DNA from: Eledone cirrhosa
Lineage: Eukaryota > Mollusca > Cephalopoda > Octopoda > Eledonidae
DNA length: 64,000 nt
Assembly: GCA_964016885.1 (NCBI GenBank)
Contig: OZ024740.1
Span: 198,675,582 to 198,739,581 of the forward strand
Direction of reading: 5' to 3'
This document shows positions 10,759 to 23,137 of the stretch, piece after piece. The stretch's first letter is position 1. Each line of letters opens with the position of its first letter. The notes beneath the pieces are model-generated. The model had not been told where the DNA came from. It did no database searches and saw nothing but the letters and a program-made list of their open reading frames with translations. Position numbers and translations under genes: made by a program.

Positions 10759-11210
10759 ATGCGTAGTGATTTGTCAAAATAAATGAAATATACCTTCTGC
10801 ATTCACTGCTTGTTAATTCTCTTTCACTGCATAAGATTCTCTCATAATTACCATATGCTATCTTAAATCCACGAAATGTAATAGCCTTCCACTTTGAACT
10901 CAAAACAATATCACACATCTGCTACATTGTGTGTAAAGCCATTCCTATTTGACTCCGCATTTCCTATGTTATTAATGGTTAAAGTATACTCTATATTTCG
11001 ATAATTCTACAAATATTGATATCAGGTGTTATTGTGCAAAAAGGGCATTACCCCTGTCAATTAGGAATATATATTTGTTTGATAACAAGAGCAACGTTTA
11101 CTGGTCGCAAATAAGAAATGTTGGTTCAACAGATCATTCCCCCAATTCCTATATAATGTTTAATTTATATTCTTTGTATATAGGACGGTTGACAAGTGTG
11201 GTTGACGTCA
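10759..11210. other. No gene seen
   Basis: AT-rich unique-looking DNA. I see no coding frame, SINE box or repeat. Confidence 0.5.
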
Positions 11211-11261
11211 TTAAGGGATAGCTTTGTAACTTGTATGATCTCGTGATTGTTGCTTTCGGGA

Positions 11262-11765
11262 ACTCCACAAAAGTGTGTTCATCATTACCGAGAACAATTG
11301 TTTCACCTTATTCGGATCGTCAACTCGAGTTAAATAAGGTTGCACGGAAAAGAAAAGAAAACAACTGTATAAATACGCATGTGCAGAATCAGTCACTTTC
11401 CAAAGGGGAGGTAAACCAATGATAGATTTATGTGGGGAGGTAACTGTGGGTGCTTGGAATAATTATTCATGTTATTCAGTCCAGAAGATTATAGATTGTT
11501 CCTGTTAGTCAATCTGGAGTTTGAAATTACGTAATAGGTGTTTACAGATATGTGGACCACGTGAAAAAAGTTCATTCCTTGAATATAGACAATCGCAATT
11601 ACGTAAATCCTAAGGATATTGATTATTTCTTCAATGCGCAGCCCACATGCGTATTTGTAGAGTTGTTCTTTTCTTTTTCTGTACAAACTCATTTACGAGC
11701 TGATTGTACGAATAAGGTTAAACTGTTGTTCTCGGTAATGGTGAACTAATAGTTGTGGAACTTCT
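11262..11765. repeat. Diverged fold-back repeat, about 125-bp arms
   Basis: Bases 11262-11388 match the reverse complement of 11638-11765. Shared landmarks include 'cattaccgagaacaa', 'accttattcg', 'aaaagaaaagaa' and 'aaatacgcatgtg'. The spacer is about 250 bases. No hammerhead core was found in it. Confidence 0.7.
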
Positions 11766-11782
11766 TCTACCAAATATGGTAA

Positions 11783-11980
11783 TATGAAAGAGTCGGGACC
11801 CCGACAGCTGAGCACTTGCAGTTTCAACAGCTTGTTCCAGACTGTCTGGAACTAGCAGTTGAAACAGCAAGAGCCCAGCAGGTGTGCCCCCGACTCTTTC
11901 ATATTACCATACTCTATTACTCCAAGTATCGAGTACTCTGGTGAGTAATGATTTAAACAAGTTTTTATTGTATCCATTTT
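11783..11980 (+). repeat. Hairpin repeat, copy B, with 122-bp palindrome
   Basis: ATATGAAAGAGTCGGG at 11783 is answered by its reverse complement ending at 11904, and the interior (gtttcaac.../...gttgaaac, gttccaga/tctggaac) is also self-complementary. The downstream part equals copy A at 10560-10650. Confidence 0.75.
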
Positions 11981-11988
11981 GATTTATA

Positions 11989-12092
11989 CACACACACACA
12001 GACACACACAAACACACACATATATATATGTACATACATATATATACATATATACATATATATATATATGTATATATATATACACACATATA

Positions 12093-12130
<38 letters not shown>

Positions 12131-12153
12131 CATATATATATACTTTTATATAT

Positions 12154-12218
<65 letters not shown>

Positions 12219-12270
12219 ATATTTATATATATATATATATATATACATAATATTTATATATATATATATT

Positions 12271-12301
<31 letters not shown>

Positions 12302-12375
12302 ATATACATACATATTTATATATATACATACATATATATTTATATATATACATACATATATATTTATATATATAC

Positions 12376-12456
<81 letters not shown>

Positions 12457-12462
12457 TATATA

Positions 12463-12500
<38 letters not shown>

Positions 12501-12505
12501 TACAT
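11989..12505. repeat. Long compound (TA)n/(TACA)n microsatellite
   Basis: Over 500 bases of TA, TACATA, TATATTTATA and AC-rich units. Every frame here is low-complexity. Confidence 0.95.
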
Positions 12506-13030
12506 ACGTCATTGTCTGATTCACGAAACGACCTGAATATCACTGGCTGAAAAAGGCACACTTATTAAATCATGAGATTTCAGAATATTATTCTGTTTCA
12601 CTTTGAATGTCGTCACAACCACTTTCGCATAAGCGTCCAAGACGTGAGAAATAATGTAATAGTTGCTGTTAGTAGCGTTCCATATGAGGCACCTGTCTCT
12701 AGTTCAAGTATAAATGGGTCCCTTCTCAACAAACATTACACCGATCATCGTGCACATTCTATAATCTGCGGTTAAGATGATGTATATCCGATGGATAGAT
12801 TTCAATTTGGCAATAGAACTACAATTCTCTGAATACATGTTAGCATGTAAACATTGAAAACGTAAACAGCTTCATAACTATTGCTGATTTTTCAATTTCT
12901 CTTAATGCTTTTACATTTTAAGAGTAGGAGATGAACCTTTAACGAAAATGGCTGACACATGTGTATCTCCTCCAAATTCTTTCTTTTTCTGTTTCGGCCT
13001 CTTCAACACTATATCTTTCTATTTCTTCTG
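12506..13030. other. No gene seen
   Basis: Mixed-composition DNA. I see no coding region, SINE or repeat between the microsatellite and the hammerhead-like remnant at 13037. Confidence 0.5.
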
Positions 13031-13036
13031 TTATTT

Positions 13037-13072
13037 CACATGAAGGACTAATGTCCGAAACGTTTCGACGCT
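13037..13072 (+). ncRNA. Decayed hammerhead-like sequence
   Basis: CACATGA stands where CUGANGA is expected (two core changes). Then come a clean hairpin GGAC-TAAT-GTCC (13045-13056), GAAA (13057-13060) and palindrome ACGT with U, U following. Stem I strands do not pair. It is read as a degenerate terminal fragment of a PLE-like repeat. Confidence 0.35.
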
Positions 13073-13166
13073 TTTTCTACTATACCAAACTTTACACCAA
13101 TATATTACGTTATTATACAATATGGTTTCCTCTTTTATTTCCTTTTCCTTAGAATTCACACACCAG

Positions 13167-13168
<2 letters not shown>

Positions 13169-13255
<87 letters not shown>

Positions 13256-13329
13256 CGTATATATATATATATATACACATATATATATATATATGCGTGT
13301 GTGTGGGGGGGGGGGTGTATATGTGCATG

Positions 13330-13368
<39 letters not shown>

Positions 13369-13372
13369 TCCT
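13169..13372. repeat. (TA)n microsatellite with TG and G-run interruptions
   Basis: About 40 TA dinucleotides followed by mixed TA/TG units and a run of ten G near 13306. Confidence 0.95.
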
Positions 13373-13739
13373 TTTCAGTGCGTCAACCTACCTATCCTCT
13401 GGAATAACTCGTCACAATTCTGTCCACCGTGGTAGAGGCAAGACCTATCTTATGTTTTACAAAGAGAGTAAAGGAAAACTAATATTAACGCAATCCAGAA
13501 TTACTATAATTAGAGACTTAATCGAGCAGAACAAAATACTTATTTGTGTATATTTTACATGCAGCTTACATAGCAAAATATTCTCTTCATCAGCTGTTGG
13601 TTGGAAATCTCTAAGATACCAGCACCTCCTCACAGTGTCGGTCCTTCTGCCATAGGTATGTGCTCTGATTCAACAAGTGAATGTCCGGATTTTAGGCTAT
13701 TTTTCATGACGATTTTTACTCCTTACTCGTGCTTCTATA

Positions 13740-13945
13740 ACTGTATCTTGACACTATAATTAACAATCCAATCATTGAGGCATTTACAACCCTTTATGTT
13801 TTGAGTTCAAATCCCGCCGATGTTAACTTTGATTTCAACCTTGCAGGGTCGATAGATAAAACACCAGTAATACACTGGAGTCGAATTAATTGATTTTCCA
13901 TCTCCTCCAAATTGCTGGCCTTCTGCCTATTCTAGAAATGATTAT
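13740..13945 (+). mobile_element. tRNA-derived SINE, family 1
   Basis: The B-box-like GAGTTCAAATCCCGCC is followed by the family body (gttaactttgatttcaac, gggtcgataga, caccagtaatacactgg, ttgctggcc). The 5' head is diverged. The family resembles octopus tRNA-derived SINEs in the literature (OK, OR1, OR2); the exact name was not checked. The preceding 13373-13734 shows no gene. Confidence 0.8.
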
Positions 13946-14249
13946 TATGCTTACGACTGCTAAGTGTGAATTCTCTGCTCACCGTGTTGGTGTAATTAAA
14001 GAAGAAAATGGTCGAAATACTTTTTTAGAGTAGTGTCTTGAACTTGATATACAATGAAATAAATACAGGCACCCTATATTACTGAGTACATCCCTATTAT
14101 AATTCATAACACATGATACAATGAAACATAGAATTAATTGATTTACGAAGCCTGGAGGATTTTTGAAAATGTTATAGTCTTTTGTAAAACAAACACGGCG
14201 CATATTTATTTATAAAATAGGTGAATATTTGAAACTTGGAAAATATGAA

Positions 14250-14315
14250 CAAAGATGGAATTGATGTACTAACAAAGATGGAATTGATGTACTAACAACA
14301 ATTGATGTAGTAACA
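14250..14315. repeat. Short tandem duplication
   Basis: 'aacaaagatggaattgatgtac' type unit of about 29 bases repeated twice with a third partial copy. Around it (13951-14586) I see no gene. Confidence 0.8.
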
Positions 14316-14586
14316 ACTTTTTAAATGGAAGTTGTAAATTCTAAGGTATGTCAAATTTATTTATAAAACTATAAAACTGTCAATATGTTGTATTTTGTCT
14401 GAAGAGGGCATACCATATTTTTAATATAATATCCCTGAAATATATATAATGAAATAAATATGGTTTTATAAATGTAGTTTCCATTTGTTTAATATCGTAA
14501 AATACTCCAAAATCTGTTGAGTGCTTTTATATCAGTTATAAAATATTTACTCGTTGTAACCCAACAATTTTAAATAAAACTTTTGC

Positions 14587-14618
<32 letters not shown>

Positions 14619-14905
14619 TATATCGGACCGGGTGACGTGTTGTTTCCTTGAGCAAGAAACTCTATTACACGTTGCTCCAGTTTACTCAGCTGTAGAAATG
14701 ATTTGCGACGTCACTGGTGCCAAGGTGTATCGGCCATTGCCTTTTCCTTGGACCTCATCGGTGGCGTAGAGAGGGGAGACTGGTATGCATGGGCGACTAT
14801 TGGTTTCCCACAAACAACCTTGCCTGGACTTGTGCCTCGGAGGAAAGCTTTCTCGGTACAAATCCCATGGTTAGTCGTGACCGAAGGGGTCTTTACCCTT
14901 TATAT
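14587..14905 (+). mobile_element. tRNA-derived SINE, family 2 (head replaced by TA)
   Basis: After a (TA)n tract the sequence enters at GGACCGGGTGACGTGTTG, then 'cttgagcaagaaactctatt', 'cacgttgctccagt', 'ccttttccttgg', 'gagaggggagactggtatgca' and ends GACCGAAGGGGTCTTTACCC. The same body occurs at 22230-22560 with a tRNA-like head, so this copy lacks its promoter half. Two short frames across it are not genes. Confidence 0.75.
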
Positions 14906-14948
14906 AATATATATATATATATATAAAGGGTAAAGACCCCCTTCGGTC

Positions 14949-14951
<3 letters not shown>
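14879..14951. repeat. Inverted SINE tail around a TA core
   Basis: GACCGAAGGGGTCTTTACCC at 14879-14898 is repeated in reverse complement at about 14930-14950 with one base inserted. A self-complementary TA tract lies between. It can form a perfect long hairpin. Confidence 0.85.
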
Positions 14952-14996
<45 letters not shown>

Positions 14997-14997
14997 C
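14952..14997. repeat. (TA)n microsatellite
   Basis: TA tract joining the hairpin to a LINE fragment. Confidence 0.95.
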
Positions 14998-15361
14998 TCA
15001 GATGGTGGATGGGTGCTACAGGAGAATGCTGAGGATGACTCTGAACATTAATCAGTATACACTGAGGATGAAAAACTCAAAGCTGTATGGGTGCCTGCCA
15101 AAAGTCAGCTCAAAAGTGATACAGAGGAGACTGAGGTTAGCTGGACATGCTCACCGACATCCAGAGTTGACATTGCACTCAGTGCTCCTCTGGGAGCCCC
15201 TACATGGACACACTGGAAGAGGAAGACCAAGGTTAACGTATGTTGATGCCCTAAGGACAGGCACTGGTCTGTTGGAGACGCAGGACAGGGCAGCGATAAT
15301 GAGGGACAGAGACCGCTGTAGAGAACTCGTCCATGGATCTTGGGAATGTCACCCACCATAG
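14998..15361 (+). pseudogene. LINE fragment, C-terminal end of RT protein
   Basis: About 120 codons open to a stop at 15359, without a start of their own. The peptide has the C-terminal pattern of a metazoan non-LTR retrotransposon protein: YRRMLRMTLN, RRLRLAGHAHRHPE, a spaced LLWEPLHG and GRGRPRLTYVD. The catalytic RT part is absent because the fragment is 5'-truncated into a TA tract, as is usual for LINE insertions. The frame itself has not decayed. Confidence 0.75.
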
Positions 15362-15365
15362 AATA

Positions 15366-15366
<1 letters not shown>

Positions 15367-15400
<34 letters not shown>

Positions 15401-15540
15401 CGACTGCACATGTACACACATATAAACACGTACACATACAGATACATATATATATATATGTGTGTACACATACATATATACACATATACATCCACGTCAA
15501 CATGCTCGTAAACATGCATCCATACCCATTTGCTCATTCA
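15367..15540. repeat. TA/AC-rich simple sequence
   Basis: (TA)n at 15367-15398 followed by ACACATATA-type units to about 15490. Confidence 0.9.
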
Positions 15541-15769
15541 ATAAAGTATTATGTAAAACAAATTAGAAACGTATATCAAATAAATAGTTTGTTATTAGTT
15601 TATTATATATGTGTAATGTAGTGTTGATATGAATAGGTGTATGTGTGAGAAAGATAGTGTCTATATGTATGTATATGATAGTGCGTGCGTATGTTTGTCT
15701 GTGTCTATATATGTTTCTATAAGTGTATATGTGTGTACGTGAAACTATGAAGCGAGGGTATATATCGAG

Positions 15770-15880
15770 CCGGAACAAAGTGACCTGAGCGGGATTTGAT
15801 CTCAGATATCCCTGTGTCGGAAGAAACACTCAACGAGCTAATGACTAACAATTCCAACCTCCTGAAGTCAAATTATAAGA
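15770..15880 (-). mobile_element. Possible SINE head fragment
   Basis: 'gagcgggatttgatctcagat' is the reverse complement of a B-box context of family 1. The rest is not recognisable. The following stretch to 17397 is AT-rich and I see no gene in it. Confidence 0.4.
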
Positions 15881-17397
15881 TGTTTGGGGGACATGTTTGA
15901 ATCGATGTATTTCTAATCAAATAAAAACATGCATTCTGCTTTCCTTGGGGAAGCATGACTACGTTTTAATTCTAGTTATTCTAAATTTAGTGACATACAA
16001 TTATCTGTGTTACTTTGAAAGTAGAGTAACTGTGTTTTAGTTCAGTCTATATATTTACAAATTAGTTACGTTATAAACACTGATTGAGGATCGCCACATC
16101 TGTGCTGGGTAGGTTTACTTCGTTTGACCGGAGGATCGGCTAAAATAAGAGGATTTAAGCAGAACTTGATACTAGACATCTTTAAAATTGTTATCCCTGA
16201 CATGAACAATGAAACTCGACGGTATTTTTCATGTCATTCTTTCTATAATATAGTTGTGTATTAACACAGCCACTGTGATTAGTTTCAACAACATCTTTTC
16301 TCTCAGCGCGTTTCTGGATAGAGTCCGCCACCAATATTTTGAGTTGATCTGTCAAAGTTAACTGAAACGACAGCTCATTGAAAATTGGTATGAGCAGGTC
16401 ACTGTGTGTGCCATACTGAAGAAGTAGTTTAAAATCTAGTATTATGATAGATACTATACGTGGATAAAACCAAGTAACTTTATTGACATACTTCAACATG
16501 ACACCGATCTGAAACTATCATATGATGGAGCGTAATATTTAATAAGATCATGTTTCTCTGGTTCAATTAGAATATTAACTGGGGTGAGGTGGGATGAGAT
16601 GGGATAAAGTATCTCAATTCAATATCGACGTTCCTACAATGTTTAGTCTTGAACTAATAAAAACAAAATGACTTTATTACTTGAAACTAAATATAACCTT
16701 TATCACATTCTATATTATCTTTCTCTTGTATCGGCAATCTCACATCTATAATTAAACTCTCAGAACAACCATCTTTACTTCCTTTTAAATGAAATCTTTT
16801 CTTATTATGATTACTGCCCTATCGTGACAAATCAGCTGAATACGAATGTTGGTGACTTCACAAAGAACAAACAGAAAATTAATGGGTTCAATACATAAGA
16901 ATAAGATTGTCTAATAACCGGGTATTTTCAACATAATTGACTTTAAATATATATTGAAAATTGCATACTGTATCCTGAATAGATCAAAGTAAAACGGGTG
17001 AATGAGTGTAAGAGTCAATGTCAAGTAACTTTGAAAACTACCAAATAAATTAAATGTTTTGTTTATAGATTGCAGTAAATATGATCTTCGATGAAGGTTT
17101 TGATTAATATTATTCAAGTAAGTTCAAGTAATATGATGTTAATAAGTACACTGTAATATAAAACAGCATTATTTTACAATTATAGTTATATTATTATTAA
17201 TATTAGGACGGTTCCTGTGTAAGCCTTACGGATTATAATTTTTAAAAGAAATTTTAAATGTGTGCTACTATTAATATAAAGATATGGATTTTTCCAAAGG
17301 AATATTTTATTAATAGCATATCTATGGAAATGAAAGGATTTTCAGGGCATTCCTGAATGATTAATAACTCTTAAATGAGTTCAAAGCGTCGTTTAGA
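15881..17397. other. No gene seen
   Basis: AT-rich unique-looking DNA with only short frames. No motif, SINE or tandem repeat was recognised. Confidence 0.5.
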
Positions 17398-17510
17398 GAA
17401 ATAATTGTTTCTATTTGTTGGCACAAGGCCAGCAATTAGCCAGTCCATTACTGGTACTTTATTTTATTGACCCCGTAAGGATGAAAGGCAAAGTTAACCT
17501 CGGCAGTAAT
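17398..17510 (-). mobile_element. SINE family 1, truncated
   Basis: Reverse complement of the family body: 'ggcacaaggccagcaatta', 'ccattactggtactttatt', 'gaccccgtaaggatgaaagg', 'aaagttaacctcggc'. The tRNA-like head is missing. Confidence 0.85.
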
Positions 17511-17589
17511 AAATAATATCAGTGATGCTTCATTGAATTGCATTATTTGGTACTTATGCAAACACACACATACAAACAGAGACACCCAT

Positions 17590-17613
17590 AAATATATATA
17601 TATATGTATACAT

Positions 17614-17648
<35 letters not shown>

Positions 17649-17713
17649 AATATATATATTTATATATATATATATGTGTGTGTGTGTATATATATATAAT
17701 ATACACACACACC

Positions 17714-17782
<69 letters not shown>

Positions 17783-17807
17783 ATGAATGTATGGGGGTAA
17801 ATATATA

Positions 17808-17885
<78 letters not shown>

Positions 17886-17935
17886 GAGAGAGAGAAGAGA
17901 GCGCAAGAGCCATGGAGTTGTAGGTGTATATATGT
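17590..17935. repeat. Compound (TA)/(AC)/(GA) microsatellite
   Basis: Alternating AC, TA and TG blocks, ending in (GA)n at 17854-17895. All frames across it are artefacts. Confidence 0.95.
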
Positions 17936-18555
17936 GTGTGCGTGCGGGTGTGTGTATGAATGTATGGGGGTAAATCTACGTGTTTGTGTGTGTAATAAAT
18001 TATAAACGTTACTTCATTGATAGTTATGGTGCTCTTGAAAAGATTGTTTACACACTAAATAAACCAAAGTTATTATTTATGCTTTGAAGTAAGATCGTTA
18101 AGATATTGCGTTGTAGAATAAGAATAAAGAAACAAAGCATAAATAATGTAATATATACATACATATATATATATAAATATATATATATGAAGATTCTGGG
18201 ATGTTTTATCTACAAGTTTTACGCGTAAACCTCAAATATCATACTCATATCCTTTGCTATGTCTATGTTTATCTGCGCACATAATGGTATTTCTTAGTTG
18301 AAAATAAAAGTGCTCAATGATATCTCTTAATAAATAAACGGCTAAAACGTTCAGAATGTGAGAATGTAATATATGTGGAAAATAATGTAATGAGTTAGAT
18401 GCGAGTTGGTACAAAAGTATTGTATATATCATTCGTGTTAAATGACTGAACGTACAAGATCCACTCCTCGAAAATACGCTTGTCGTTTGCAGGTTTAATT
18501 CCCAAATACCAGTGATACTCTCTTCCAGATACAGTGATTGGAGCAGCGTGAAATT
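17936..18555. other. No gene seen; small TA tract
   Basis: AT-rich DNA with a short TA array at 18156-18190. Nothing coding was recognised. Confidence 0.5.
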
Positions 18556-18630
18556 AATTTTGTTCAGGATAACAAACCACCCGGTTCAGAATCGAATCCA
18601 TGACATTACAAGCCCAACATTGTAATTAGA
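18556..18630 (-). mobile_element. SINE tRNA-like head fragment
   Basis: The minus strand reads 'gttgggcttgtaatgtcatggattcgattctgaacc': a B-box-like GGATTCGATTC in the same context as family 2 at 22245-22300. The body is absent. Confidence 0.55.
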
Positions 18631-18952
18631 ACCTTCTGTATACAAATAAACTAGTACCGCCACCTTCACCGTAGTGTTCAAGATGCTAGAAGAACAAAAT
18701 ATATCACCGTCACGTCTTCAGAATTTCTGACCTTGCAGAAATTATATATGAATATGTTTTGTCCGGTATTTACATTTATCTCATTTCCTATGTTCTCCAC
18801 ATGAAGGCTCCAGAGTAGTTTGTAGTGGAAACTATAGTTTAATTTCTTCGTTTCTTGATGTGTTTGCTCCCTTCTTGTCTTCTCATAGAGAACAAGTGGG
18901 TTGACAGGTCCTTCATTTACTTCATTCATCCGAAATGATAAAAATCAAAGTG

Positions 18953-19045
18953 TTCCTCGGTGGGATTTAAATTCCGAGCACAGACCCGGAATAATTAATG
19001 CAAATCAGTCTATCCGGCGCCCTACCGACGCAACCGTTCAAGTGA
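18953..19045 (-). mobile_element. Diverged SINE family 1 fragment
   Basis: 'ctcggtgggatttaaattc' followed by 'ccggcgccctaccgacgcaacc' mirrors the B box and tRNA-like start of family 1. The middle is strongly changed. The next 600 bases, to the TA array at 19660, show no gene. Confidence 0.5.
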
Positions 19046-19659
19046 ATGCGCAAATGAATTGTCAGGATCCAGGGAGATTTTAGCTCTTAGTTTATATAGC
19101 ATCAGGACGTATTTCCAAATATCTATTTATCCTGCAACCTCAGTTTATCGATACGACAGCACTGGATAATTCTTAATCAATCCACATCATCTGCTTTCAA
19201 TTGCACACTGCTGCACAGCAAAACCGAGGCCAGTCATCCGCTCACTGTTACATTCCCATCGTTTCCTATACTTTCACATGCATCTGACTGTGCTTTGCAG
19301 GATGGCTTTGCAATTACGAAACTTCAGAAGATATGAACATACTATCTCAGTTTCCTCCTCTTGAGAATTTTGACTAAACTTTGTGTAGTCGAATAGCAAG
19401 TGTTGCCCAACTTTTCAATGTTATGAACAAAAGTTCTAGTGTAGAGGTAAATGCTGTAGCAATTTATCGAAATTATCGTTGAACATAATGTATCATGAGT
19501 CGATATGCCTGAAGTAGCCCAATCAAAAATCAATGCAGAGATTGTGTTCGAAGTATTAGAGTGGCAACTATCAATTCGACTTTGAAAGGCCTGTGAACTG
19601 AATGCAGAAAAAGGTGTAAAATTCTGACGAAAAATAATAACAACAAATACTGAAGAATA

Positions 19660-19673
19660 CACACACACACACT

Positions 19674-19736
<63 letters not shown>

Positions 19737-19740
19737 AGGG
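19660..19740. repeat. (AC)n-(TA)n-(TG)n microsatellite
   Basis: Self-complementary array of AC, then about 24 TA, then TG. Confidence 0.95.
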
Positions 19741-20905
19741 AGGGGGTATTTGGATACTGCTTCTAATAAAGTATGCGTACAATTATCTCTCCAGATATGG
19801 TACGGTAGATAAATATATGTTCAGCACACTGCTTATGGTTATATGTATTCTAAAGCCAATACGATACAAATGTGCCCCACAATGTTTTGTTAAATACAAT
19901 AAAGAATCTTACTGTACTGCAGAGTTCAAGAAGATAAACATCACCAAATATCGAATTAAGCTGGACATTTTTGTTTCACGGAACAAATTAGGTTTGAGTA
20001 CGTCAAATACAATATAACACAAATTGGTAACAGTTATATTGCTCTGACTATAAAAAAGCCCATTTATTTGTATAGGCGTTAGTTTAAGGCTTATTACTGG
20101 TTAATAATTGCAAAATCTTCAGTTGAAACAAAATATGAAATACAAAGAGAAAATATTTGAAATAAAAACCAAAACTAAAATGAGGGAAATGAAAGATGAA
20201 TGAAAGTAAGGTTAATTTTATGAATCTTTGTTTTCTTTATAAAGGGCAGCAGAAAAAGACATAGATGCGGTAGGCAGTTATTGGCAAACAGATGGTGGAT
20301 CTTTAGTAGTCAATTCAGCAAACATGACTAAGGCGTTTGTTATATGAAAGAATAACCGATTAGAATAGACAATCTATTTGGATATTTTGCATCCACCAGT
20401 ATGAATCGGTGGAGATTGATGTTCTCTTTCGTGTTTCAAATGGCAGAAGAATCACTAATAGAAATATGATAAAATAAAATATACAAAAATAAATATATAA
20501 AAGATGAATGGAAAGGAAAAACTTATTTGTAAAAGAACTAGAAAAATATAGAAGGAAAATCAATGAATACCATATTGTAAATATTGATAAAATCAAATCT
20601 ATTGGATGAAATTTACGCCAACCTGCCATCGTTTGGTAATGGATAACACACTAGCATATATCGCTACCTTCTAAGTTTCCAGTTTGGCACAGAAATAATA
20701 ATAAATAAAAGGAAGTTATATAATTTCGTTTTTTGTATGCAGTATGCACTAATAACATATAATCGAATTTAACATAAAAGGAAGTTGGCCTTTATAATGA
20801 CCTGGAATGATAGTGCTTTTAGCAGTTTTCATCACCACCATAACCTAACCGTCAATAATGTTCGTTAGGAGTAGACACTACTATATCTTTTGTTATTGAC
20901 TATGT
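19741..20905. other. No gene seen
   Basis: AT-rich DNA; the short frames here lack any recognisable domain. Confidence 0.5.
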
Positions 20906-20907
20906 TA

Positions 20908-20952
20908 TTATTAATAATAATAATAATGATAATAATAATAATGATATTAATT
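20908..20952. repeat. (AAT)n microsatellite
   Basis: Short imperfect AAT array with GAT interruptions. Confidence 0.9.
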
Positions 20953-21700
20953 TCTTTATTGGCCACAAGGGTCTACATATAGGGGCAACACAAAACACAG
21001 GGACACTGGCAGTTATACAAAAAAGAAAAACACTGTAAGTAATATGACAAAAAGAAGAAGATTATAACAATATAAATTGTGCAATAGGGGGAAGAATCAC
21101 CCAGGGGGTGACTCAAAAACCCCACAAATCCTGAACCACCAGACATCCGAAAGAACAAGGAGAGGACACCCATCCCCTCTTCAAATTAACCAGCCTATTA
21201 ACGGGCCATTCTCGGAACATTCAGCTACTTTTTAGCAAATACACTTGGGTCAGAAGACTCCCCTCTCCTCTCTCACATTCCTTTCCAAGTGAAACTTGAA
21301 AAAGTTGATGACTAATGGCTGAAGAGGAAAGTTCCTTTCTTCAGTCGTTTCAACCTCATTCATAAGACAACCCTTTTCGCTGCAGCCACCAGACAATACA
21401 AACTTATTGTTTCGCTTTGAAGAAATGGTCTAATGCTATTCTCGGCGCTAGCACTCTGGCTGCACTGCTACGACAAATAGACTTATCTAATTTAGCTACC
21501 AGCTGCATCTCTTTTCTACTTTGCTCTAACTCTATTTCTTTACTAAAACCTATCGAGATTGCTCCAATCTCTCTTTTGAGAGCCCCCACCGGTTCTTGAC
21601 GCCCCTACATGTCAATCTTTGCTTAACTAAACCGGTGAACAGACCCCTGTAAGCCTTTTCTGGTCGGGAATGACATGTTCAGCTTTCAGTAATCAGGTCC
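20953..21700 (-). mobile_element. Unclassified repeat-like sequence
   Basis: This block is less AT-rich than its surroundings. On the minus strand a 61-residue frame (21404-21589) is charged and helix-like (Lys/Glu-rich), as in ORF1-type coiled-coil proteins, and the other end carries GGCCAATAAAGAAAT-like sequence. I have no domain match. It is called element-like from composition only. Confidence 0.3.
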
Positions 21701-22229
21701 TCTCTAGTTCGCAGGTTAAAACCCCAAATATAACAAGTACTCATGTACAGCAGAGTATACTAGAGCAACGTGCTCGTAAGTCCAACATACCAGTAGGCCA
21801 CGCGCCGCCATGCCACATGTTATTTTGCTACTAAACATTTCCCCCTTCCATCATTGTATAACATTTGTTGAGATATTTTACTTTCCCTCATTCATTAGAT
21901 ACTTTTATCTATTCATTAGGTTAAATATATGTTGTTTGTATCGGATTGTTATATGATCATGTTTAGTTAGCCGTTCTGTTAAAACGTCTTATCGATCATC
22001 AATACTTTTAGAAAGCATATTCAGTTATTTTCACCTAACAGCAAGAGAAAATAAGATAAAAATTTATATTTTTGACACAGAGAAAACATATATATATAAA
22101 TACAGCCCCAGATTTTAATAGATTGTATATTGGCAATATCAGTGCTGACAAAATATACATAAGAAATTCTCTCTCGGGGTTTAATGCATATGTCATTTCG
22201 AAGATAAGTGTATTTAATGCAGTAGTAGT

Positions 22230-22588
22230 GTGAAGATGAAGGGCTTAATGGTTGGAGTGTTGGGCTTGCAATCGTGAGGCTGTGAGTTCGATTCCCTGAC
22301 AAGCCAATGCATAGTCTCCTTGAGTAACACACTTTATTTCACGTTTTTCCAGTCTCTTCACACGAAAAAATAAATAGTGATGACACTGGTTCTAAGTTAC
22401 ATCAGACTTTGCCTTTTCCTTGAGTAACATTGTTGGCATGGAGAGCGGAGACTGGCATTAATACGTTACTCCTAATCTTTTACAAACACACTTTGTCCAA
22501 TCTTACATTTTTGAGAGAACTTACCTGGTAAAATCCCATATGGCAGAAGAGAGCGTTAAATAGTAGTAGTAGAAGTAGTAGTAGTAGA

Positions 22589-22619
<31 letters not shown>

Positions 22620-22640
22620 GTAGTAGTAGTAGTAGTAATG
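22230..22640 (+). mobile_element. SINE family 2, near full length, (TAG)n tail
   Basis: The tRNA-like head is at 22237-22305: A-box-like GGCTTAATGGTTGGAGTG and B-box-like GAGTTCGATTCCC. Then come 'cttgagtaacacactttatttcacg', 'ccttttccttgagtaac', 'gagagcggagactggca' and 'aaatcccatatgg'. It ends in a (TAG)n array (22561-22637). Internal A and B boxes would recruit RNA polymerase III in an active copy. The preceding 21701-22229 shows no gene. Confidence 0.8.
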
Positions 22641-23137
22641 CATACTTACATTTCATTACCGAGCACAGCTCTGTGTACCTTGGGGGGTGTGCTCTGGTAT
22701 ATTTTTGGTGTCATTGTATCCTTTATATTGAAAGTACGCTTCGTAATATGTGCGTAGTACTTAATAGTGTTGATTAAGTTAAGTCGGGTATAATTGTACA
22801 TTCTGGGGTTTGGGTTCTGTATTTTTTGTATGTACTTTAATCATTCCCATTGCACCTATTACTTGTTTTTAGTTTGCTTTCTATTTTTACCCACGTTATT
22901 TGGGATATCTCTTTTCCCAGATCTTTGTATCTGGGAATGTTTTCATTAGTTTGAGCAATAGGTTATTATCCGGTGAGGGAGATAATTCGATTAGGAGCCA
23001 TTTCCTTTCCTAATGGTCCCTGGCCACAATGTTATCATTTTAACCCACTCTTCAAAATTGTAGACACCCTGAGTCAATTATTAATAAGAATAATAACAAC
23101 GGCAACCACAGCGTTTCTAATTTTGGCACAAGGATAA
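22641..23137. other. No gene seen
   Basis: Mixed DNA without recognised features. A hint of repeat structure near 23040-23110 could not be assigned. Confidence 0.45.

Noticed and set aside
13575..13625. Hammerhead on the minus strand (CAGCTGATGAAGAG)
   Set aside because: CTGATGA is present, but no GAAA with stem II and no stem I partner follow.
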